Below are positions 1-10,750 of a DNA stretch of 64,000 nucleotides, piece by piece. Both the position numbers and the translations under genes were made by a program. How positions within the stretch are numbered: the stretch's first letter is position 1; each line of letters opens with the position of its first letter. The stretch is from contig KQ965748.1 in the NCBI GenBank assembly GCA_001574975.1, positions 251,334 through 315,333 on the forward strand, in the 5' to 3' direction. The notes under the pieces are model-generated. The model saw only the letters and a program-made list of their open reading frames with translations, searched no databases and had not been told where the DNA came from. The DNA is from Gonapodya prolifera JEL478 (taxonomy: Eukaryota > Monoblepharomycota > Monoblepharidomycetes > Monoblepharidales > Gonapodyaceae).

Positions 1-363
1 AATCTGAGCCGTCGAGCCGTTTTGAGACACGAAAAGATGTTTGAGGGAGTCGTTTGTTGTGCCCCGAATCACTGTCAAATGCTGCTGGAAAGGTCGAGTG
101 TTGTCCAAAAATCTTTGCATTGTCCCCTTCACATCAAGACATTGATGCTCAGCTCCGCTTCCTTCCCAAGTATCGATACACGTCAATGTTGAGCGTGGGT
201 GCTTTGAAATGACGTTCTCAAGAAACCAAACTGCTGACCGACCGTCAAAGCTACCCAGCTCCAACATGTGAAGCGGACGTTTTGAGGCTATTTCTATGAT
301 ATGTGCAATTGTTTTTGAAATGGCTGGGATGTGTGCATCAAACCAATTCGTTGTGTAAGACAT
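1..363 (-). CDS. SAM-dependent methyltransferase, N-terminal part (runs off left edge)
   Basis: The reverse strand reads open from an ATG at 363 to the window edge, giving MSYTTNWFDAHIP followed by MLELGSFDGRSAVWFLENV, then TCIDTWEGSGAEH. The glycine-rich LELGSFDGRSAVWFL stretch matches motif I of class I SAM-dependent methyltransferases of the Methyltransf_24 kind, and CIDTWEG is the following acidic strand that holds the ribose of SAM. About 120 residues are visible and the C-terminus lies outside the window. The substrate cannot be told from this part. The reading frame is uninterrupted, so the visible part is probably a single exon. Confidence 0.72.
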   Translation of the reverse strand, partial: MSYTTNWFDAHIPAISKTIAHIIEIASKRPLHMLELGSFDGRSAVWFLENVISKHPRSTLTCIDTWEGSGAEHQCLDVKGTMQRFLDNTRPFQQHLTVIRGTTNDSLKHLFVSQNGSTAQI

Positions 364-416
364 TGTTTTACTTTGTTGTTTGTTTACATACAGTATTGTT
401 CCCAAACCCTTGTAAC

Positions 417-980
417 TCATTCAAGTCGAAAAGTATCGCTTGATCCCATACACCGAACAAGAAGCGTTCTTTCTTGTACTACTAATTCCTCTTCATCTCG
501 CGCCTGCAACAGTTCTCCAAGCGCTTGATCCAAGCTCGCAGCCACCTCTTCCACCGCCTGAACGAGATCGAATGAAAACCGCACACTCTCGCTGTAGCTA
601 TCTCCAATGAATCCCTTCAACACTCCAGTTACATTTAACGAATGCTCGAAAATTGCCCTCCCTCGAGGCTCAATATACTCTAGAGTCGCATAGACGATTG
701 GAGAATGGACGGACGCTTCAATAGATTTGAGCATATTAACGCGCTCTTGAACAGACACAAAATGCATCCTGTATGATTGGTGATTCCCCGTGACAAAACG
801 AGCGTACTGCCCGTTTATTGGAACGGCACACTGGGTCTTTTGAACCATGAACTCCAATTTACCAACTAAATCGGCCCAAACACCAGAGAATCCCTCGATA
901 GCGTCGGCCGCAATATCCAAAACCGCGCGGCAGGCCGTTACAACGTATGGCTTCACAACAGCTAGAAACCAGAAACCCAT
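417..980 (-). CDS. Hypothetical helical protein, 187 aa
   Basis: An open frame runs from an ATG at 980 to a stop at 417. It starts with a hydrophobic stretch (MGFWFLAVVKPYVVTACRAV) that could be a membrane anchor or signal. The rest is polar and mostly helical, ending in an acidic Leu- and Glu-rich segment (VEEVAASLDQALGELLQARD) that suggests a coiled coil. No family was recognised. The frame continues upstream of the ATG without a stop, so the start could lie in an earlier exon. Codon pattern and absence of stops over 560 nt are the only support, so it is tentative. Confidence 0.35.
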   Translation of the reverse strand: MGFWFLAVVKPYVVTACRAVLDIAADAIEGFSGVWADLVGKLEFMVQKTQCAVPINGQYARFVTGNHQSYRMHFVSVQERVNMLKSIEASVHSPIVYATLEYIEPRGRAIFEHSLNVTGVLKGFIGDSYSESVRFSFDLVQAVEEVAASLDQALGELLQARDEEELVVQERTLLVRCMGSSDTFRLE

Positions 981-1819
981 GACTGTTTTGCAAACGATGG
1001 AAAAAATCAGTCTTCCAAAACAACACACGCACCATGAGCGCGCTCCCACAAAGCAGCAGAAACCCCCAACAGCGCTACAGAGAGCCTCGCAATTTGCCAG
1101 AATTCTACACAATGCGCGCAAATCTTGCACGATAACAGCATTCACGAAAGATTACATCACCCCAACCCTTCCCAAACCCGACAAAATGCTGCCCCAATGA
1201 CCCAAAATAACACAGACACCCTGAACGACGGCGTGCACAACGCATTTCCAAAACAATCCAAAAATTCCCTACATTTCCGAAACAACGCCGGCTCTGCGAA
1301 TCGTTCAGGCCACAAGACCCCCAAACACCCCAAAACGATCGCATTCCCGCAAAACTCTACAGATGGGCGCCATCCCGCGCGACTTTCGCAAGCTGCCAAA
1401 AATCCCCCGAAATCCCCCAAAATTCCCCCCAAATCCTCGCGACTTGCAAGATTCGTAGAAATCAGCACACACCTCCCAAATTTCCAAGGGCGCCCGCGTA
1501 AATGTTCAAAATTCGGCACAAAATCTGCGGATTTCTAAACCTTATCAAAGAAGATATCACGGCCATGCAAGGTTCGCTCTGCTCGCTCCGCTCCAGTGGG
1601 CCTAGGAATATATACGTTGGAGAATCGAAGGCGGAGGAGCCGGAGAACAATTTTCCAATGTCGCTTTATAGAACACATACAAGAACTGACATCGACAATC
1701 TAATGACTCCATCTAAGCTCAAACATTCGATGCAAAATCTTTTGGGGTGTCGTTAATCCGATCTGGGGTCAATAATAGCGTTGTTCAGTCAAAGTCCAAC
1801 CAAGACACATTCTCGATTG
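981..1819. other. Intergenic, low-complexity and GC-rich stretch
   Basis: No convincing gene. Between about 1300 and 1460 the sequence is a low-complexity mix of aaatccccc and ccaaaa runs that keeps several frames open by composition alone. At 1570-1640 there is a GC-rich stretch of gctcgctccgct type ending in cctagg, resembling sequences inside introns near 7190 and 10040. Confidence 0.5.
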
Positions 1820-3095
1820 TTACTCACAGACAAGCTTCTCCCCGCTGATCTTCCCCTGTCGAAGAAGCTCCAAACCGTGTCTGATACCCGCTAATCCACC
1901 AGGGATGACCCTGACGACATTCGGTTTCAGGATTCCCCTCTCCAACCAATTTCCGATTATCCTGGTCCACTTCGTCGCTAATTCCTCGTCTCCCACAAGA
2001 GAGCCCATCTTGCTAATACCTACGTACTGTAAAAGCACTCCATCAGGCCCATGTACGCTCTCAACATTTGTCACCACAACCTTGGTGTTGTTGGGTAGCT
2101 TTGCAAGCTCTGATTCCGGAGGGCTTCCAAGGCAATTTGTGATGAGGCCACCGCCCGGCTGAAGTGCTTGAGCAAGATCTCCATAGGAAGTTGAAGATGC
2201 GTAGTAGTTTCCATGGGCGTCAAAAGCGTGCGCAAATAATATCTCTGGCGCCGAAGTGATGGCGCTTTTGATCTTGGAAACAACATCTCCATCACGGTAG
2301 TCCACGACAGCGTCACAGCCAAAAGACAAGGCTGTCGCAGCACCTGAGCCTGCGATACCGATGCTGAGCTCAAGGGTGATGTGAGCGAGGGTCGTGGGGT
2401 CATGACCAGTCATCGTGAGTCTTTGACAGAAACTCACACATAATACCCTGCCCTCTTGGCAAACTGCACAGCATAGGTACCCACACTGCTTGATGCTCCC
2501 CAGATCAACACTCCTTGACCTTTGGTCTTTGGATTCGGCATCCCGTCAACGCTAGGTTCTAGCAGTCGGAGCTTTTGGAACACGCCCAGCGCTGCCGTCA
2601 ACGATGCAAGAGGAACCACGGCAGCGTCTTCAAATGAAATGGTAGGGCCGAGCGGAAACGTGGTGGACGCGGGCGCAACGGTGTGAGTCTGATAGGCTCC
2701 ATATCGATCTGCTGTGGCCATTTTCGAGAATGCAGCGACCTTTGCAGAGAGCATTTTTGGGATTGTAAGAGAAAGGGATCGTCAGATAGAATGTAGTCAA
2801 GTCTGAAATTATTCAAACCTGCCTTGTCGCCCTTTTTGAAATCCTTTACATTCGAGCCCACACCTTCAATGTAGCCGGCAACGTCATTTCCTTCGATGTG
2901 TCCATCAAAAATTCCCATCGCGGATAGCTTCCAGTCTTTTGGATTGCTCGCCACGGCCACATTGCGAATGAGTACCTCGCCAGGGCCAGGGACTGGCGGG
3001 TAAGGGGTTTGCGGATTCGCCTGCAATCTGGCGCCGTTAGCAGCGGAGACAACGACTGCGGGGTAAGGATAGGTGCTCATAGCAGTGCACGGCAT
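1820..3095 (-). CDS. Medium-chain (zinc-less) reductase of the quinone/enoyl reductase type
   Basis: Three exons (3095-2823, 2739-2438, 2420-1820) give about 391 residues. Exon 1 has the GroES-like start: VPGPGEVLIRNVAVASNPKDW, then GNDVAGYIEGVG. Exon 2 holds the nucleotide-binding loop GVLIWGASSSVGTYAVQFAK. Exon 3 carries VVDYRDGDVV and a C-terminus (LRQGKISGEKLVCE) typical of fungal MDR proteins named zinc-binding alcohol dehydrogenase or trans-enoyl reductase. No structural zinc Cys cluster is seen, as in the quinone-reductase branch. It probably uses NADPH to reduce a quinone or enoyl substrate. It lies head to head with an SDR gene 430 bp away, which hints at co-regulation. The first intron appears to use a GC donor. 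The stretch joining exons 2 and 3 is longer than usual for the family. Confidence 0.85.
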
Positions 3096-3524
3096 TGTGA
3101 GGAAAAAGTCGGCCGTGAAATGTAGGATTTTATTTCAATGGGGTGTTTGGGTTTAGCCTCTTCATAGCCACTTTACTTTGCTTACCAAACACCATTGCGT
3201 TTTCTCCTGCGGAAAGCGGGGCATGGCTCTTATCCGCGGAAGGACAGTTGGAGATGTGATACACCTCTAGCAACATCCCCAGACTCACCCAATAGGCTCG
3301 GATAGTTCAGGATTGGAGAATGGGAGTGTGGTGGCTCCGTACAAACGGGGCCACTGAGGGTAGACTGTGACTACAAGTGTTGCACAACATGAAAACAAAA
3401 GTAGCTCCTGCAAGCCTAAACTGGTATATCCGTGGGTTGGTCCTCATTACAAATCTGACCAATACCCGCAAGTCGAGCTCCGTTTAAAAAAAAGCTCTCG
3501 ACCGGCGGCCACAACATCCAAGCG
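3096..3524. promoter_or_regulatory. Shared divergent promoter of the MDR and SDR genes
   Basis: A 429-bp spacer separates the two divergent start codons. It contains an A-run (tttaaaaaaaagc at about 3484) close to the SDR start. No regulator site was recognised. Sharing of the promoter is inferred from the geometry. Confidence 0.4.
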
Positions 3525-5118
3525 ATGGCATCGATCTTAGCTTCGCGACCTGTGACGTTCAAATACAACGATGTTCCAGTATGCACATTACCTTAATTCC
3601 CGCACTATGGGGAAATCTCATCAATGATTCGTCGTAGGATTTGACTGGACAGGTTGCCATCATTACTGGAGCATTGACGGGAATCGGGAAAGCGACGCTC
3701 AGCGCTCTGTGACTGTCAGGTATTTCCGTGGTGAAGTTTGGCTCTTAGCTTACCAATCGGTGGCTTTTCTCCAAAGTGCGAAAAAGGGCACCCATGTGGT
3801 GTGTATCAGACGGAGTCCGCACAAGACTAAAGCTGCTATCGCGGAGGTTGTGCAGCACACAGGAAACGAGAAGGTGCACAAAGCTGCTGTTTCCATTAGT
3901 ATGACTGTCGGAACAGCACCCTGATAACGTTTTAAAAGATGGACTATATTGAAGCTGATCTAAACGACCTCAATTCTGTGGATAAAGCCGCCACGACGTT
4001 TCTGGCGAAAGGACTACCGATCCACATGCTGATCCTCAATGCGGGTATCATGATGCTTCCAAAGTTTGAAATGTCAAGAGACGGGATTGAGAAGCAATTT
4101 GTGAGTCTCTGCGGCAATCAATTACCTACCGGAGAGTAACCACGTCTCTCTACTCACCAGGCAACGTAAGCTGCACTTTCAGAGCAACTAATCGTCCCAC
4201 CCACCGGCATTTCCATTGACCCGCCTCTCCTCAACAGCAACCACTTCGCTCACTTCCTCCTCACCGAGCGTTTGCTACCCGTGATAGAGCAGACCGCTCT
4301 AGCCGGGCAACCTGTTCGCGTTGTTGGTGTCTCATCAAGGGCCAACACATGGGCACCCAAAGAGGGCATCATTACTGACAAAATAAACGACGAAAAGGTG
4401 TACAATCCGGAGAGTCGATACGGTGAGTGTAGAGTCTCGGTGTATTATCATTGTCACAGAACGGAATGACACAGTACCCTCCTGTTCAGGAGAAACAAAA
4501 CTTGCCAACATCGTCACCATGAAGGAACTCCAGCGGCGTCTGGAAGAGAAACATGGGAAGGGTGTGAGAATTTACTGCAAGTGAGTCACTGTTTATTTCT
4601 TGTGGGTGGATTGACCTGCTTTGGCAATACCGCACCGGCAAGTTCTCTGCACCCAGGCGGCGTGGCAACTGAACTTGTCCAATATTCTTACCCACCTCTT
4701 CTTGTTGGAGTACTGGCTGCCGTCTCCAAGGTGAGCGCATATAATACAGTTGGATCAACAGTCGTTTGAATTTCTGATTTTACAATCCGAACATCTCAGA
4801 TACAGCTAATGCTCACCCCGGAGCAAGGTGCCATATCCTCTGTGTACCTGGCAACCTCTCCTGATGTAGTGGTAAGCTTACGTACATGGCTCCGCGATTT
4901 TTGAGGCTGACCAACTCAACCCTCAACTTTGCAAATATGCCATACTTGGCCATCAGATGGAGAACATCCGGGGTCAGTTCTACTGGGACCAAGCGCGCAC
5001 ATCGAGACTGTCCAAGGTCCACGCAAAAGTAGGGGATGAGGCGTTCAGGAAACGGGTGTGGGAGTGGACTGAGGGGGCATTAAAGGAGAAGATGGTGGTT
5101 GAAGTTATGTCCTCATAA
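3525..5118 (+). CDS. Short-chain dehydrogenase/reductase (retinol dehydrogenase/WWOX-like)
   Basis: Ten exons assemble into a classical SDR. Exon 2 has the cofactor loop TGALTGIGKAT (TGxxxGxG). Exon 3 gives the next strand, KKGTHVVCIRRS. Exon 4 has EADLNDL and the structural LNAG. Exon 6 has the catalytic Ser strand VVGVSSRA. The catalytic YxxxK pair spans a splice (SRYG joined to ETKLANI). Later exons carry LHPGGVATELV and end EVMSS. The fifth exon, 4161-4165, is only 5 nt (gcaac) and is needed to write ATNHFAHFLL in frame. The enzyme probably oxidises or reduces a lipid-like alcohol or ketone with NADP(H). Its divergent neighbour is another oxidoreductase, so a small detoxification or secondary-metabolism pair is possible. 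Confidence 0.88.
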
Positions 5119-5537
5119 GGACCCGGATTGAAGACAAGGGTGTGAGGAGTATTGGTCCGACAGCTCTGAGTTTAACTCACAATGTACATCTCTTTTATTG
5201 ATCGTATGGGAGCCGCATCTGGTAGTCTCGTGTTTACACTCAGATATTCGATTACTCTACGCGCAGGACAATGATAGTCCCAAAAAGGGCAAAATATGCC
5301 GTTTCCCACAACTTCTCAGACCTTTGCAACAAAAATGAGCTTCTTATGCACCACGTCTCCTTTTCCTGCTTTACGGTTACCTTGGTTGTCAAGTACCTTT
5401 CCGAGATTGTGAACCTGTTATCGGCTTCCTGTCACGACGACGATTTCGCCTTCCTCAATCACGCATTCCTAAGCACCACTGTCCAATTATTCACTTTGGC
5501 AAAGGTCGACAAACCCTTTGATTGGGATGCCATTCCA

Positions 5538-5576
5538 CCCCAGAGATTGCTTGGTAAGACCCCTCAATCTCTGGGG
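5538..5576. repeat. Perfect 12-bp inverted repeat (hairpin)
   Basis: ccccagagattg at 5538-5549 is followed after 15 nt by its exact reverse complement caatctctgggg at 5565-5576. It would form a stable stem-loop in RNA. No gene overlaps it. Confidence 0.75.
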
Positions 5577-5911
5577 CAGACATTTTGGAGCGCCCTTGGG
5601 AGATGGACACGTGCGATCTTGTGTTAATACCCGACAATTTTTTCGAGGCGGGACCACCCAAAAGACGCGCAACAGATGTTATTCCAAGCCCTCGCGCAAT
5701 TGTCGAGGATCTTGCACTTTTCACCCATTCCAAGGCGTGCCCTTGGAACTTCTCAATGGCTGCGTATTTCCCTACGTAGCAGGAGTTGTTGGGCTAGGGG
5801 TGTGAACAGAGTTGGAAGTGGCTGCAGATGCAAGCAAAGCATGTGCACCAACAGAGGTCTTGTGTTGCTCCCAGGCTCCCAAACGCTGCGAAAATGGCAG
5901 AACTTGTTGGA

Positions 5912-6163
5912 TTCAAAGTCTTCTACACATATAGAATGTGTTGACAGGATGGCTAGATAGTGATTGGTGTTGGTGTGTTGTGAAACAGATGAGCCAACTT
6001 CTATTCTTGACGAGCTGATACGCTTGCACAAAGGAGGACTATTTCATGACACCGGGAACTGTGGGAAGGTTAGAAATGATTTCAAAAGCTTCTACAAATA
6101 TAGGATGTGGTGACAGGATGGCTGGATAGTGATTGGTGTGGGTGTGTTGTGAAACAGATTAGC
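5912..6163. repeat. Pair of diverged direct repeats, about 83 bp each
   Basis: The copy at about 5912-5994 and the copy at about 6080-6163 share cttctaca.atata.atgtg, then gacaggatggct and atagtgattggtgt, then gtgtgttgtgaaacagat, with few differences. They are spaced about 168 bp apart, which suggests a local duplication with loss of similarity between the copies. Confidence 0.75.
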
Positions 6164-6440
6164 AGAAGTTTGTTGACTGCCCGGTGAGGGCAACTCTTCG
6201 CCACCACCACCACCACTCCCGCTCCCAACCACCCTCCCATTCTCCCTCCTCCCTCTGCTTCCGTCTTCCGCTCTTCCCGTCTTCCCCTCTCTCCCCCATC
6301 GCCGCCACCGCACCCGCACACGATCTGTCCGTCCGCAGCGCACGCTGATTGGCTGACTTCTCCTTCCCCGTTGAGTTCTGAGTTCATTCTCGCCGTGGCG
6401 AAATCTCAGCATCTCAGCGACTACTGCAGACACAGCAGAG

Positions 6441-7558
6441 ATGATGGGACATAGGAGACAGCCGCTGAAACACTACGTGCGTAGGGTGTGGTGGGGGGTC
6501 AGGGGGCGAGGGGAGTGAGCTTCCACGGACCGCATCGCCCCTCACCAACACCCGAACCCCGCATCACAGCACTCGCACCGCAGGTTCGCGCGTCACTCGT
6601 ACCACGGTCCCGCATCCTCTCCGTCGTCTTCCTACGACTGCTCCGGCTCCGGCAGCGGGAGTGGAAGTTGGGGCGCCTTCTTCTCGTCGCTCTTCTCCCA
6701 CTCCCCCGACTCACACGCCGACAACAAGTCGGACGCCGGAAGCGACAAGACAAGCGTCTTCAGCGGAGTGTCGGCGCAGACAAAGTGCACCTCGAGCTCG
6801 TCTGTCGCGACTCGCTCCTCGCTGGAGAGTGCTCGCACGGCAGCCAACAGCAGTCCCACGGGCATATCTCGCCCGTCTTCCCCTATCTCGGTCACGTCGT
6901 CAGGCACGGCAAGCATGGGCTCACCCATGGGAAAAGTCCGCGAACTTACGCTCGACACACCATCTGCCGTGCTCGCCACCTCGGCTCCAACAACCGCCAC
7001 AGCTATCCTCGTTCCCGCCCGCGCGTCCTCCACATCACCCACTCCGAAACCTACTCCTCCACCCTTACGTAAAATCTCCCAGGACGAACTCGCCCAACAC
7101 GCGAATGCGAATGCGAGGGATGTGTGGATTGCGTATAGAGGGGTGGTTTACGATATATCGGGGTTCTTGCATAAGGTGGGTAATCGACCGCAATGAGCGG
7201 AGCGAACCGAGTGAGATTTCCGAGGCCTAAGCGCGCAGCGAGTGTGTCCGCCGGAGGCGAATATTCCACGCGGAGCGTACATCAATCCTCGGAGTCGCGA
7301 GCTCGAAGCCTAGGCCGAACCACCACCTTCCCATTCACTCACACCACCCTTCCCCCCCCCCCTCCCTCCACACCTCAGCACCCCGGCGGCCTCAACGAAC
7401 TCCTGCGCGGCGCCGGGCGGGACGCGACGCAACTGATTTACGACGCGCACCCGTGGATCAACATCGAGCGGTTGTTGGGGGAGCATACGGTTGTGGGGGT
7501 GTTGGAGAGGCAGTTTGGGGGCGTGGGGGGTTTGTTGGTTCCGAGGTTGTTTCGGTAG
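6441..7558 (+). CDS. Cytochrome b5-like heme-binding domain protein
   Basis: Three exons. Exon 1 (6441-6476) gives MMGHRRQPLKHY. Exon 2 (6570-7173) is a Ser/Gly-rich region including GSWGAFFSSLFSHS, a long Ser/Thr/Pro-rich linker, and the start of a cytochrome b5 fold, DVWIAYRGVVYDISGFLHK. Exon 3 (about 7379-7558) starts with the heme-ligand motif HPGG, followed by AGRDATQLIYDAHPW and LLGEHTVVGVLE. The two axial histidines would be the HPGG His and the His of YDAHPW. The protein ends soon after the b5 domain, so no reductase domain follows. It is probably an electron carrier or a heme/steroid-binding protein. The role of the N-terminal linker is unknown. The first exon is inferred from frame and splice sites only. 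Confidence 0.8.
7186..7330. repeat. GC-rich element inside the cytochrome b5 intron
   Basis: The intron contains gagcggagcgaaccgagtga, then cgaggcctaagcgcg and a second cctagg-containing arm. Shorter relatives of the same phrase (cgaggcctaag.gcg) occur next to the assembly gap at about 10050 and, in inverse sense, at 1570-1640. It may be a small dispersed repeat. Confidence 0.35.
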
Positions 7559-7879
7559 AGGTTCGGGGATGGGAGAGGTGGTGGTGCCGGGGGTGGGGGG
7601 TGGGGGCGTGGGGCGCGTGGGGCGCGTAGGGAGAAACAGATGGCAGCCGGATGTGATGAAAGGACTGGATGGTGAACTTTGAAGGGCCAGCAACCCTTTG
7701 TTATTTTTTTCGTACCAAACGTTCTGTGTTGTGTCGTAATACGCTCGCTGCGCGAGAAAGCGTTTGCTAGAGTTCGTATAACGTGTAGATTTATTTATGA
7801 ATAGTTTGCTGAATCACTCGAGTGCATGCAACAAACGGTACTTGGAGTTCTGGGTGGTCGGGGTGCAGGCGATTGTGAG
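7559..7879. other. Convergent 3' region, no gene seen
   Basis: G-rich sequence follows the cytochrome b5 stop, including repeats of gggcgcgtg near 7610. It separates that gene from the opposing F-box gene. No feature was recognised. Confidence 0.5.
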
Positions 7880-8855
7880 TTATTTGCCCTGTTTCGTGCA
7901 GACAATTGTGCCCGTTTTGATCAAGGTTGTATGCACACCTGGTGTCGCAACATACTTGAATCTAAAATGCATGACGAATCGCGATCGCGTCCCCCCAACG
8001 TTCTCCTCCAGAAGACTGAATTTTCGGATAATTGGGAGCGACGCAGCAATCCGTGGGATTGAGTGGACGAAATATCTCTCGCCAGGGTCTCTGATTATCA
8101 AGGATGTGCGAATCTCCTGAAGTGACCTTGGATTTCTCCCTGCCACAGAAGTGACAGCATTCAAAGTTGTCTGCACGGTGTCATCATAGTTGACTAATGA
8201 GGAGGAGTTAAAGTGGAGGGAACGACAATCTGGAAAGAGATCCGGCTGTATTCTGGGCCACCAATTGGAACCTCGTGTGGAAGGTTCGTGAGCCGAACTT
8301 CCTCTACTCTGGGAAATGATGTATAATGTTGGAGCTTGTGCAAACTCTCCAAGTGATCCGCTCTGACGAAAAGCCTTTTTAACTTCGGTTTGGAGTTCGA
8401 CTTTCCGAGCCAATGGGCGAGTCGCAAAGGGACCAGCCGTAGGGCTGCCTCTCGTACGTCAAGTTCATCAATTCCTGCGAATGAAATATTGCCGATAGCG
8501 GTTGAAACGAGTCCAGTTGATCTTGTTGGAGGCGATCGACATAAATGTCAAGTGTCGAGGCAACTTTTCGCCCTCCATCCATGACGGCGCATTCAGATAA
8601 AACGCGAATTTTCGCGGGGAACCCGGCGAACCAATGTTGTGGGTCGCCACGCTTCAGGTTCCTGATGTGGCCTTCTGGGAGTAATTTGATGGTGAGCTGC
8701 AAGTATGGTTTTCCGAGCGAGTAAAAGAGTTGTGACACGAGGCCGTGGTATCGACGGGAAAGGAAAATGATAGAGCAGATCAGGTCACGGGGACAAAGGT
8801 CTCCGAGAATGATGACGAGGAGTTCGTCCGGGAGCGAATCCAATGAGGTGAGCAT
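7880..8855 (-). CDS. F-box/LRR-type protein, interrupted reading frame
   Basis: The ATG at 8855 opens an F-box: LDSLPDELLVIILGDLCPRD then SIIFLSRRYHGLVSQLFYS. F-box proteins recruit targets to SCF ubiquitin ligases through Skp1. The coding signal then continues in two other frames: LKRLFVRADHLESLHKLQ and FPRVEEVRLTNLPHEVP (LRR-like), then SLHFNSSSL and TTLNAVTSVAGRNPRSLQEI to a stop at 7880. No clean GT-AG pair explains every frame change, so the gene either has small atypical introns or is decaying. The segment TTLNAV.SVA.RNP.SL.EIR recurs at 15.2 kb, which identifies a local family. It is divergent from TFIIB with about 105 bp between the starts. Confidence 0.6.
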
Positions 8856-8960
8856 TGCGATAGTAAGGCGGGGATGAGAGGAGAAGTCCTTTGTCGCAGT
8901 GAGGTATTGCCTGTGTTGGTTGTAGTGTTGGTTGCTTTGGCCGTCACCACACTACCCACC
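8856..8960. promoter_or_regulatory. Short divergent promoter, F-box gene and TFIIB
   Basis: Only 105 bp lies between the ATG of the F-box gene (minus) and the ATG of TFIIB (plus), so core promoters must overlap. No TATA-like element was seen. Confidence 0.35.
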
Positions 8961-10750
8961 ATGACCTCGCACGGCGGCGGCTCTGCATCGCAAGCGCTTC
9001 TCGACGCGCAGTTTCAGGCGCAGCAGGAGCAGAAACTCGCCTCCCGCGCCGCTGCCTCGCCCGTGGGCGCGGGGGCGATGGACGAGGACGACGAAGGCCC
9101 GGAACCGGCACCGAAATTACCGGACTTGCAGATACGACTGGTGTGCAAGAACTGTAGAGATAAGGTGCCGAACATCGTGGAGGACTTCAAGGCGGGCGAG
9201 ATTGTGTGCGGGACCTGTGGTGCGTTTCGTGCAGTGAGGGGCAGAGTGGTGGGCCGCATCAGGGACTGTAGCTGCCAGTGACACCACGAGCAAGAGCAGC
9301 ACTGACGGTGGATTGCAGGATACGTCTTCCAGTCCCGCCTGATCGACACGCGGTCCGAGTGGCGCACGTTCTCGAACGACGAAGGAGGGGACGATCCCAG
9401 TCGTGTTGGTGGGTTCTCGTTCCCTGCGTTGTTCGACTGGCATAGGGTTTGATTGGGAGTCTTTCATACGCTTTGGTGTTGGCCTTATCGCCCATTCCCT
9501 TACTCTGGTCTGCCCAACCACCACTGTGTTTTCGACATCCCGACTCTCCCCATGAACACCCACCCACTGACCCCGCTCGCACACAGGAGGACCCGGCGAC
9601 CCCATCCTCGGCTCTAACCGACTCGAAGGCACGGGCATTGGCGGCCTGGACGGTCTCGGGCGTGGTTCCAAACTCGCCAAAGCCCAAAACGCCATCTCCC
9701 GTACCGGGTCCAACATCAAGGAACATTTCCGTGACATCGAGACCATCTGCGAGCGACTTGGAATGCCCAAGATCGTGTCGGATACGGCAAAGATGTTCTT
9801 TCGGAAAGTGGACGAGGAGAAGCTTGCAAGAGGGAGAAGCCCGGATGCTATCAAGGGAGCGTGTATTTATATCGCGAGCGCGCAGCATAGGCAGGCGAGG
9901 TCGTTTAAAGAGATTGTGGCCGCGACGAAAGTGCAGAAGAAGGAGTTGGGAAGGGTGAGTGGCAGAGGGGGGNNNNNNNNNNNNNNNNNNNNNNNNNNNN
10001 NNNNNNNNNNNNNNNNNNNNNNNNNNNNNNNNNNNGCGAGGGCAGTGAGCCCGAGGCCTAAGTGCGAAGTGCTTACCGGAGCCGTCGGGGCTGTCGGGGG
10101 TGGGAGGGGGTGGGAGGGGGTGGGAGGGGGTGACGAATGGACATTGAAGATTGAAATGTCTGTGTGGGGCCTGTCAGGACAGGAGCATCTTCATCTCTGC
10201 GCCGTCTTCCTGTACCTTTCCTCACCTTCCTCCACACCTCCTACCCCAACCCACCCTGCAGGTGTACAAAATGATCCAAAAGCACCTCATAACTACCGGC
10301 ACGACCGCTCTCGAAACCACATCCCCCGACTTCAAATCGCTCATCGAGCGTGTTGACCGGCAGCTCAACCTTGACTTCAAGTACACCCAACACGCGCACA
10401 AGCTAGTGCAGAAAGTCCGCGAGGCCGGGATCCTCGAGGGCAGGCAGTGGACGACGATTGTGGCCGCGAGCATTTTCGCGGTCAGCAGTATTGCAAAGGA
10501 TGAGAGGGATCGGAAGAGCGCGGGTGAGATTGCCGGGGTGAGTTTTCGTTGGGGGTGGGGGTGAGTGAGTGTGAACGTGTGCAGAATGGTGGTTGACCTC
10601 GGTGCGGTGCCTTGTGGGAACGTATAGTTGTGCGGATGCACAGATATAACCCTCCGCGGCGCGTACCGCCAGATCTATGATGACAGGGACACGCTCATGC
10701 CGGCGGAGGAGTACGCGGCGATCGGGGACGTCAAGAATTTGCCTCCGTGA
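8961..10750 (+). CDS. SUA7: Transcription initiation factor IIB (TFIIB)
   Basis: Five or more exons give a full TFIIB. The N-terminal zinc ribbon has CKNC and CGTC, split by an intron before [19 protein letters not shown], the B-reader region. Next comes [20 protein letters not shown], the linker. The first cyclin fold contains [19 protein letters not shown] and [20 protein letters not shown]. The second has [20 protein letters not shown] and [17 protein letters not shown]. It ends DVKNLPP. TFIIB bridges TBP on the promoter and RNA polymerase II in the nucleus. The ATG at 8961 is the first in frame and gives the expected short leader before the ribbon. The fourth intron is interrupted by a 63-N assembly gap and a G-rich repeat. 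Confidence 0.95.
9973..10035. other. Assembly gap (63 N) inside a TFIIB intron
   Basis: A run of N lies in the intron after ELGR. Its flanks are GC-rich and repetitive, which probably stopped the assembly. Confidence 0.99.
10090..10132 (+). repeat. G-rich tandem repeat, potential G-quadruplex
   Basis: Four successive gggtgggaggg-type units follow the gap in the TFIIB intron. Several G-runs of three or more with short spacers meet the usual pattern for a G-quadruplex on the plus strand. Confidence 0.6.

Larger units (their letters stand above)
5119..6440. other. Intergenic region with repeats, no gene seen
   Basis: About 1.3 kb without a supportable gene. It holds a perfect 12-bp inverted repeat near 5540-5576 and a pair of direct repeats near 5912 and 6080, listed separately. 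From 6180 to 6330 it is a CT-rich, low-complexity stretch that leaves minus-strand frames open by composition only. Confidence 0.55.

Noticed and set aside
6082-6433. Minus-strand open frames with Gly/Arg-rich translation
   Set aside because: They arise from a CT-rich low-complexity stretch just upstream of the cytochrome b5 gene; no domain or conserved pattern.
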